Shown piece by piece: positions 36,493-42,261 of a stretch of DNA of 44,895 nt. Under the pieces are notes generated by a model. It was not told the DNA's origin. It made no database searches and saw only the letters and a list, made by a program, of their open reading frames with translations. A program made the translations under genes and the position numbers. Source of the stretch: a virus; IMG/VR virus record IMGVR_UViG_3300024327_000012, positions 1-44,895 of that record. One strand, given 5' to 3'. The first letter of the stretch is position 1. Each line of letters opens with the position of its first letter.

Positions 36493-38580
36493 TTATGAAG
36501 TTTTTGAAAACCTTGATAAAATTAAATCAAGATTACTGATTAGTTTGTTTATTCTATCTACTTCTTCACCACCATTTATTTCTGATGATTGTTTAGTTTG
36601 ACTAAAACTGTGATTATCTTTTATTATTAAAGGGCTAGTAGTTACTGCAGGAACAACTACAGAAGGGGCGTTGGGTGGTCCTGTTATAGGTATTGTATTT
36701 AGATGTGTATGTGATTTTGCCCAATTAGAAATCTCAGTATGATCAGCGTTTATTTTATCAAAGTTTGTATATATTTCCAAAAAAGCTTCAGATATGAAGG
36801 TCAAAGCTTCAATGTTGATTTTTAATATTTCTGTTAAAAATAACTTTAATGTATCACCCAACACAAGAGACTCTGAAAATTTTGGGTCGTATCCTAGCAA
36901 GACACCTGTTCCTTTTCCGTGCATAGAAGAAACATCGTCGTAAGTTAAATTATTAACTATTTCATTGATTTTATCTTCAAAATCATCCTCGTTTTCAAGA
37001 TTATCTAAGCTAAATATTCCTTGTTTTAAATACTCTTTTATTATATTACCTACATATATTTCTTTGCTATCTAAAGAAATATTACCGTCTTTTTCTAAGG
37101 AAAGACAAGAATAGTCATTAAAGTTGTTAGATTCTTTAATTAATGAAATGCTACCTTCACTAATTTTTGACTTTGTTACTTTGTTACTTCTTTCTTTTCT
37201 GCTAACAATTCTAATATCATTAGACTTTATAAGAATAAAAGGTGAAATGAAGTCATTGTCTATTTTTTTTGGATCAAATGTTGTATCAAACTCACGTTCT
37301 GAAAGTCTTTCAAAAGAATCTAACGAAAAAGAAGATTGATTTTTTATTACTAACTTTCTTTCTTGCATAAAAAATAATTTTTCTTTAGAATTAAAATCTT
37401 TTTCTGTCGTTACTTCGCCTGGGCTTGAACTTGTTCGATTTATCATAAATTGCTTGTCTTTATAATAGCTATTATAAAAATCACCACTTGCGTCAACATT
37501 TTTTTCAAACTCAGAAATATAAATTCGAGAAGCGTCATTGTCAAAATTTAAAGTTGACTCGCTTTCGCTATTTTCCATAATATTAGAAAAATTTTCTAAA
37601 TAAAAGCTGTTGCTTTTTAATAATTCGTAAGGATAAGATTCACTATAATCTAAATTTTTTATTAAAGTTATTGGAGAATTTTTATCTATTGTATTATCAA
37701 TAAAACTTTCTAAGTCAAAATTATTAAATTCGTCGACAAAGTCTTCAATAGACACTTCTTCATCTAATTTATGATAATTACTTTCTTCTTGATCGTCAAA
37801 AAAATATAAGCTATGTCTGCCTGCAACTAAATCAATAGCTCCTGAGTTTTTTTTGAAAAAACTATTATAGTCTGAAGAGCTTGCAGGTGTTGTTAAATTA
37901 ATTAATGTATTGTTAGAGCCCTGTAGAGAAAGCTCATGCGCTTTTGAATGCCATCTTGGAGCAATTTTTGGTACAATGCTTTCTGATATTATTCCTTCAC
38001 TATATAGAGACTTTACTGAGGGCTGTCTAAAATTTTCCATAAATGAATAATCAAAATGTTTTTTGTCATCTAAGTCAGGATATCTTAAATCTTCATCACT
38101 AAAAACTTCATCACTAAAAACTTCATCATCAAGTAATGAATCTGCTTGTATATTGGTAAAATTTAAATCTTCAGAAAACATTGAGCCTATTTTTCTTGAT
38201 AACCAATAATGCTTTATGTTTAAACTGTGTATTTTATCAGCTATGTCTTTTTCAAGCATATTTTCATTACTATCTTCATACAACCAGATAACTTCGCCTG
38301 GTTTGACAGGTAAAGATACATGTAAAGAAAACATAGGATAACAAACAACTATTAAATTTTCTGAATTTTTATTTAATATTCTTGATATGATAGTCCCTAT
38401 AGGCATATTTAAAATAAATCTATAGATTTTTTCTTCTTCATCGTTTTTGTTTAAACTTTCCGGAAAAAATTTAAATTTATTATTTTCTAATTTATAGGTT
38501 TGTATTAGCTTTTGTAAATCTTGGTTTGTATTGGTGCTGTTATCGTTTTTATAGTATAGAACCTTTCCAATTTTAAACAT
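36493..38580 (-). CDS. OB-fold baseplate hub/spike-like protein
   Basis: A 695-residue protein. Residues about 55-102 (GTIISRIL, LIVVCYPMFSLHVSLPVKPG then EVIWLYED) match the OB-fold pattern of phage spike/hub proteins, in which a PVKPGE turn precedes a strand. A C-terminal SHTHLNTIPITGPPNAPS (623-640) resembles the His/Pro-rich turns of gpV-like or PAAR-adjacent segments. The middle 400 residues are acidic and unrecognised, with a DEVFS five-residue tandem repeat at about 152-163. No lysozyme domain like that of T4 gp5 is visible. It immediately precedes the gp25/W-like gene, the position of V in P2. The most likely role is central spike or hub. The OB-fold call is moderate. Confidence 0.65.
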   Translation of the reverse strand: MFKIGKVLYYKNDNSTNTNQDLQKLIQTYKLENNKFKFFPESLNKNDEEEKIYRFILNMPIGTIISRILNKNSENLIVVCYPMFSLHVSLPVKPGEVIWLYEDSNENMLEKDIADKIHSLNIKHYWLSRKIGSMFSEDLNFTNIQADSLLDDEVFSDEVFSDEDLRYPDLDDKKHFDYSFMENFRQPSVKSLYSEGIISESIVPKIAPRWHSKAHELSLQGSNNTLINLTTPASSSDYNSFFKKNSGAIDLVAGRHSLYFFDDQEESNYHKLDEEVSIEDFVDEFNNFDLESFIDNTIDKNSPITLIKNLDYSESYPYELLKSNSFYLENFSNIMENSESESTLNFDNDASRIYISEFEKNVDASGDFYNSYYKDKQFMINRTSSSPGEVTTEKDFNSKEKLFFMQERKLVIKNQSSFSLDSFERLSEREFDTTFDPKKIDNDFISPFILIKSNDIRIVSRKERSNKVTKSKISEGSISLIKESNNFNDYSCLSLEKDGNISLDSKEIYVGNIIKEYLKQGIFSLDNLENEDDFEDKINEIVNNLTYDDVSSMHGKGTGVLLGYDPKFSESLVLGDTLKLFLTEILKINIEALTFISEAFLEIYTNFDKINADHTEISNWAKSHTHLNTIPITGPPNAPSVVVPAVTTSPLIIKDNHSFSQTKQSSEINGGEEVDRINKLISNLDLILSRFSKTS
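38091..38128. repeat. 15-base tandem repeat, about 2.5 copies
   Basis: The plus strand reads cttcatcactaaaaa twice in perfect tandem (38091-38105 and 38106-38120), then a partial third copy, cttcatca. On the coding strand it encodes DEVFS repeated in the acidic part of the spike/hub-like protein. It keeps the frame, so copy number can change by slippage without truncating the protein. Confidence 0.85.
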
Positions 38581-38582
38581 TG

Positions 38583-38957
38583 TTAACCATTAATCTTTCC
38601 AAAGATATCGTCATCACTAATTGTTTCTGACTTTTCTTCTTCTTTTGCAATCAATTCAGCTAGTTTAAGTATTTGATCGTTTGACTTGCTCATTCTTTCA
38701 ATATATTTTGACATAATAGCGCCTATATTCATGTGCTCATTTGTTCCGCCTGCCATTGAAATATAAGCATCGTTAAAAAGAATTTTTGCTTTTTCTCTAT
38801 CTTCTAAGGCATTTTCGTATATTTCTTTCCACAACATCTTTTTTTTGTCTTCAATAGATGCAATATTATTAAGAATATCAGCAAAATTTTTAATTTTATC
38901 TTCTTTGACTTCGTTTTTTTCTACTTTATCCAAAACTTTTTCAATATCGTTTTTCAT
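38583..38957 (-). CDS. Probable small terminase subunit (gp16-like)
   Basis: A 124-residue, mostly helical and charged protein. The segment EDREKAKILFNDAYISMAGG, with HMNIGAIMSKYIERMSKSND and QILKLAELIAKEEEK after it, resembles T4 gp16 in helix order and spacing, where a short linker with a HMEVFA-type turn precedes TTTNREILKLHKD. Small terminases are DNA-recognition oligomers with N- and C-terminal variable ends, and the length fits (T4 gp16 is 164). It lies 3 bases from the sigma gene and 2 bases from the spike-like gene. The C-terminus, SDDDIFGKING, resembles the short hydrophobic/acidic tail of the neighbouring sigma factor. The similarity is judged by eye, and another small virion or scaffold protein remains possible. 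Confidence 0.45.
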   Translation of the reverse strand: MKNDIEKVLDKVEKNEVKEDKIKNFADILNNIASIEDKKKMLWKEIYENALEDREKAKILFNDAYISMAGGTNEHMNIGAIMSKYIERMSKSNDQILKLAELIAKEEEKSETISDDDIFGKING

Positions 38958-38960
38958 ATT

Positions 38961-39755
38961 TTAATAGTCTCCAAATATATCAAACATTTTTTCTGCACCT
39001 GATACTTTTCTATATATCTTTCTAATTCTTGACAACGAAGAACTTAATTCTGTGCTGCTTAGACCTGAAATTTCTCTTAAGTAAACAAATATAGCTCTTT
39101 TATTAAAAAACTCTATTTCATCAATGCTAACAAAAAGCTTTTTAATAGCATAACAGCATTTTTTGTCATTTTCATCTTTTACGTTGTCTGATAAATAGTC
39201 AATTAGCTTGAGAATTTCGTTATATTGTGTTAATCTTTCTGCCATGTAAATTTCAGAGTCTACGTATTCTTTACCATACAGCTCTGATTTTTCATTATGT
39301 GACATACCTTCTGGGTCATCTATAAATGCACATCTATTTTGGTTTTTTAATAGCCTTCTGCTTTGTATTGTTAACCAGTTTTTTGCAACGACATTGAAAT
39401 AAGAAAATGCTTTGGTTCCTTTATCTGGATTCCATTTTTTTAGTGTTTCAAACAAAAAAGACACACAATCGGTTTTGAGGTGTCCAATGTCTTCAGTATA
39501 AGACTTAAAACCGTAAACAGAGACTAAACTTTGAACCAGATCATGAAAAGCAGGATATATATATCTTTCATACATCTCGTTTCTTTCTGTAAGATTTTCC
39601 ATTTTTTGATATTCAACAATTCTATGCTGAACGTTTATGTCAAAATAATAGTTTTTCTTTTTTTTCTTTCTACCTTTTCTTTTTTTAGTGGTAGTTTCCT
39701 CAACGGGCTTTCTCTCTTTTTTTTTACGGTCAATTACTCTTTTACGTTCTCTCAC
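38961..39755 (-). CDS. 55: T4 gp55-like late-transcription sigma factor
   Basis: A 264-residue protein. After a Lys/Arg-rich N-terminus (1-35) comes a sigma region-2-like part: MENLTERNEMYERYIYPAFH, then LFETLKKWNPDKGTKAFSYF and NVVAKNWLTIQSRRLLK (102-136). This is the core-binding and -10-recognition signature of gp55-type factors that redirect host RNA polymerase to late promoters. The C-terminus, AEKMFDIFGDY, looks like a sliding-clamp-binding tail. The start is GTG at 39755, directly after the TAA of the upstream gene and with GAGG 8 bases before it. The next Met is at residue 52, too late to keep the basic N-terminus. It probably controls the surrounding structural genes. Confidence 0.85.
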   Translation of the reverse strand: MRERKRVIDRKKKERKPVEETTTKKRKGRKKKKKNYYFDINVQHRIVEYQKMENLTERNEMYERYIYPAFHDLVQSLVSVYGFKSYTEDIGHLKTDCVSFLFETLKKWNPDKGTKAFSYFNVVAKNWLTIQSRRLLKNQNRCAFIDDPEGMSHNEKSELYGKEYVDSEIYMAERLTQYNEILKLIDYLSDNVKDENDKKCCYAIKKLFVSIDEIEFFNKRAIFVYLREISGLSSTELSSSLSRIRKIYRKVSGAEKMFDIFGDY

Positions 39756-40052
39756 TTAATCGTCCTCAGGTTCATCATCAATATCTTCTTCGTTGTTGAC
39801 TAGCTGATTGGCAATATATAACAGAATATCTCTTGTTTCTTTTATTTCTTCTATGACGCTTTTTATTTCATTGTTATTATAAAACAAGGGAGTTTCAAGT
39901 ATTTTATTTAAGTTAAAATACTTTTGATCAATGATATCTAAAGATTCTTCAATAACGTTTTGCATATTTATAATAATCATTGCAAACTTAATGCAATAAT
40001 AAATAAGAGTTATTATCAATAATGATAAAAATGCAATGATACTGTAAAACAT
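39756..40052 (-). CDS. Small membrane-anchored protein upstream of sigma factor
   Basis: A 98-residue protein with one N-terminal transmembrane helix (about 4-29: SIIAFLSLLIITLIYY and following). A soluble helical part comes next (MQNVIEESLDIIDQKYFNLN, IEEIKETRDILLYIANQL), then an acidic tail, EEDIDDEPEDD. I do not recognise a named family. The ATG has a GAAAGG ribosome binding site, and the TAA abuts the GTG of the sigma gene, so the two are translationally linked. The acidic C-terminus could contact the basic N-terminus of the sigma factor, but that is speculation. Functions such as a membrane-linked regulator or a lysis accessory cannot be excluded. Confidence 0.6.
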   Translation of the reverse strand: MFYSIIAFLSLLIITLIYYCIKFAMIIINMQNVIEESLDIIDQKYFNLNKILETPLFYNNNEIKSVIEEIKETRDILLYIANQLVNNEEDIDDEPEDD

Positions 40053-40128
40053 TAATATTACCTTTCAACTTAAGTCGAGTATTTTTATAGATTATTGAAT
40101 ATTTATTAGATTTGTTAAAAATAACTTA
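40053..40128 (-). promoter_or_regulatory. Intergenic gap with late-promoter-like TATAAAAATA
   Basis: A 76-base gap between the glycosyltransferase stop and the membrane-protein start. On the minus strand it contains TATAAAAATA (40080-40089), about 30 bases before the ATG, similar to but not identical with the T4 late promoter TATAAATA. A promoter here would drive the sigma, terminase and baseplate genes. Near matches occur often by chance at this base composition. Confidence 0.3.
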
Positions 40129-41361
40129 TTATAACTCTAAAGAACTTACCCACTTAGATATCATTTCTTGATAGTTGAAGTTGTTTTCAGCATAGATCTT
40201 TGCCTTTTTACCTAAGCTTGTTTTTTCTTCAATTGGCAAAGAATAAAAATTATATAGGCTTTTAGCAACTTTAGTGTTGCTCGTATAGTCTTCGTTTAAA
40301 TAAGGCACGTCTTGCGTTCCAACTGTAGTTGTAAGATCAGGATTTAGTGCAATGCCATGTATTTCCAGAGTATCTGGATCGATAACTTGTCTTGTTAAAC
40401 CTCCAGTTTTTGTTACAAGTATTGGCTTACCTACACACATTGACTCTAAAGTAGACAATCCAAAGCCTTCTAAAGAAGCAATGTTTATATTTAAATCGAT
40501 CACGTTGTGTAATATATTCATCTTTTCATAATTAACAACTTGATCAGAAAATCTAACGTTTTTAAGGATATCAAGCTTGTTTGATATTTCAATAAGATTC
40601 TGACCGAATCTATCGTCTGGGTCTGTGTGCATTAAAAGAAGAGCTTTTTTATGACCACGTTTTTCTTGTAACTCGTCTAAAAATATTTTCCAAGACTGTA
40701 AAACGTCTGCAGGTCTTTTTCTTCTTGTGTTCTTATTAATCCACCCACATATAAAATAATCAGATTCTTTTCCGAAAATCATGTTTCTATGATACTTTAT
40801 ATCTGCTTCATTTAACTGAAAAAACATGCTTTTTGGCACAGTGTGTGGTATATAGTTTATCTTTGTCTTCAATTTAAATTTATCACAGACTTCTTTACAC
40901 ACGTTATATGTGAGCTCTGATATACAATTTACTACATCAACTCTGCTATAAAGTTCATGATTGAAGTCTGGGCATGGTCTATTATCCCAAACGTGCCACC
41001 AAACAATAGGGCAAGACTTTCTAATTTCTTCTGACATTTCAAAGATATGTTTAAAAAACCTTGAATCTGAAAATATTATTAAACTTTTAAGGTTGTACTT
41101 TTTTATATACTGTCTGATCATTGGTATGGGACCAAATCCTATGACAGGATGTATTTCAAAGTTTTCATTAACTTTTTCAACTTCCATGCTCTCGTGATGC
41201 ATTGCTACTCCGAGCTGTATAACTTTATAGTCCCCTATTTCTGTTAAACCTTTACATAAGTGATATGATTGCGTACCAACACCAGTATGAGAAAGAGCGT
41301 GATCAGAAATTAATAAAATCGTTTCCTTACTTGTATCTGTTTTCATTTTTTTTACTTCCAT
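40129..41361 (-). CDS. GT-B glycosyltransferase (GT4-like)
   Basis: A 410-residue protein with the two-domain GT-B layout. The N-terminal domain has the glycine-containing loop HTGVGTQSYHLCKGL (25-39). The C-terminal domain has GWINKNTRRKRPADVLQSW (206-224), where basic residues usually contact the nucleotide-sugar phosphates. It also has the E-x7-E motif EGFGLSTLE (298-306), followed by VGKPILVTKTGG. There is no signal peptide. It probably moves sugar from a nucleotide donor to phage DNA, a virion protein or a host surface glycan; the sequence does not say which. The start may be the ATG at 41361 or the one at 41346, which has GGAAG upstream. It lies 6 bases after the nuclease stop. Confidence 0.85.
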   Translation of the reverse strand: MEVKKMKTDTSKETILLISDHALSHTGVGTQSYHLCKGLTEIGDYKVIQLGVAMHHESMEVEKVNENFEIHPVIGFGPIPMIRQYIKKYNLKSLIIFSDSRFFKHIFEMSEEIRKSCPIVWWHVWDNRPCPDFNHELYSRVDVVNCISELTYNVCKEVCDKFKLKTKINYIPHTVPKSMFFQLNEADIKYHRNMIFGKESDYFICGWINKNTRRKRPADVLQSWKIFLDELQEKRGHKKALLLMHTDPDDRFGQNLIEISNKLDILKNVRFSDQVVNYEKMNILHNVIDLNINIASLEGFGLSTLESMCVGKPILVTKTGGLTRQVIDPDTLEIHGIALNPDLTTTVGTQDVPYLNEDYTSNTKVAKSLYNFYSLPIEEKTSLGKKAKIYAENNFNYQEMISKWVSSLEL

Positions 41362-41367
41362 GATAAA

Positions 41368-42201
41368 TTACCTACAAAACTCTGTTCCTTTAAACTCACA
41401 AAACATACATGATCCTCTGTTTTTTAAGAAAAATTGCTTTTCTACAGTTTTAATCATGCTACTAACCATTTTTCTGGACTTTTCTAAATTTTTTGGTCCA
41501 CTTGAAACTTTGACTAATTGGCATGGCTTTCCAACAGTCTTTAACTTTTTAAGAAGTATAAAACCACATTGAATGTTCTTTAAAGGTATATTGTTTTTTG
41601 TTCCCCAAAAATACTTGTATAAAATAACTTGAGCTTGGGTCGTAAAGTCTCTTTGCTTATCTGATGACCATCCTCGACCGTTTGAAGTTTTCCAGTCTAA
41701 GACCCAGTACTTATAGTCATCTTTATAAGGTATTTTAATAATACAATCGATATAACCTTTAAACTTAGTATCGATTAAATCCATTGATTCGTATAACGGC
41801 TCTTCAGCGGAAACTATTTGCCAATTAGGGAACGTCTGGTCCAAAAAGTCCGGTACTGATTTTATTGATGCTTCTGCCCATTGAAGCCAGTCTTTCAAAT
41901 TGTTGTGTTTATACTTCCAACCTTGCAATTCTGCACGTTGTGTTTGTAATTGAGCAAAGTCTTCTGAATCAAATCCGTGTTTGTCCCAAGTTTCCTTGAT
42001 CTTGTTCTGAGCTTCTTCGATTTTAAGTTCTCTTGTCTTGAGAAAATGCTCACATGCATCATGAATTATTGTTCCGTAGTGCAAGTGTGGGCTTTCTTCA
42101 AAAGTCCTCAACTTATCTATGTATAATAACTTGTGTCGCCAAGAACACTCTTTCCATTGACGAACCTCAGAATAGGAGACATGCTCCTTTAAAATAGTCA
42201 T
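41368..42201 (-). CDS. RecB/Cas4-like PD-(D/E)XK nuclease with Fe-S cysteines
   Basis: From the ATG at 42201 this is 277 residues. I chose it over the in-frame TTG at 42219 because GAGG lies 6 bases upstream. Motifs in order: C19 in KECSWRHK, H47 in GTIIHDACEHFL, E134, D152 in FKGYIDCI, D169-W-K171 in VLDWKTS, and the QAQVILYKY helix (Q191). The C-terminus has C265-x2-C268...C276. One N-terminal plus three C-terminal cysteines is the 4Fe-4S arrangement of Cas4 and AddB nucleases. It probably degrades or trims DNA ends 5'->3', perhaps in recombination or host DNA breakdown. No cas1, cas2 or helicase is nearby, so it is not part of a CRISPR system here. Confidence 0.85.
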   Translation of the reverse strand: MTILKEHVSYSEVRQWKECSWRHKLLYIDKLRTFEESPHLHYGTIIHDACEHFLKTRELKIEEAQNKIKETWDKHGFDSEDFAQLQTQRAELQGWKYKHNNLKDWLQWAEASIKSVPDFLDQTFPNWQIVSAEEPLYESMDLIDTKFKGYIDCIIKIPYKDDYKYWVLDWKTSNGRGWSSDKQRDFTTQAQVILYKYFWGTKNNIPLKNIQCGFILLKKLKTVGKPCQLVKVSSGPKNLEKSRKMVSSMIKTVEKQFFLKNRGSCMFCEFKGTEFCR

Positions 42202-42204
42202 AAC

Positions 42205-42244
42205 TGACCTCACTTTCAATAATAGTATAATAAAAGTGAGGTCA
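42205..42244 (-). promoter_or_regulatory. Perfect 12-bp hairpin covering the nuclease ribosome binding site
   Basis: On the plus strand tgacctcacttt (42205-42216) and aaagtgaggtca (42233-42244) are perfect reverse complements with a 16-base AT-rich loop. On the minus-strand transcript the 3' arm contains the GTGAGG ribosome binding site, and the ATG at 42201 begins only 4 bases after the stem. It lies 17 bases after the tail-fibre stop codon. No T-run follows, so it is not a standard terminator. It could be an RNA switch for translation or an operator for a dimeric DNA-binding protein. An AT-rich TATAAATT lies just upstream (42244-42251). Confidence 0.6.
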
Positions 42245-42261
42245 ATTTATAAAACTATTTA

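Noticed and set aside
41368-42201. Part of a CRISPR-Cas adaptation module because of Cas4-like motifs
   Set aside because: No cas1, cas2 or repeat-spacer array is present in the window, and stand-alone Cas4/AddB-like nucleases are common in phages.
42201-42219. Upstream TTG start for the nuclease at 42219
   Set aside because: TTG would put the start inside the hairpin arm, with no ribosome binding site before it. The ATG at 42201 has GAGG at good spacing.
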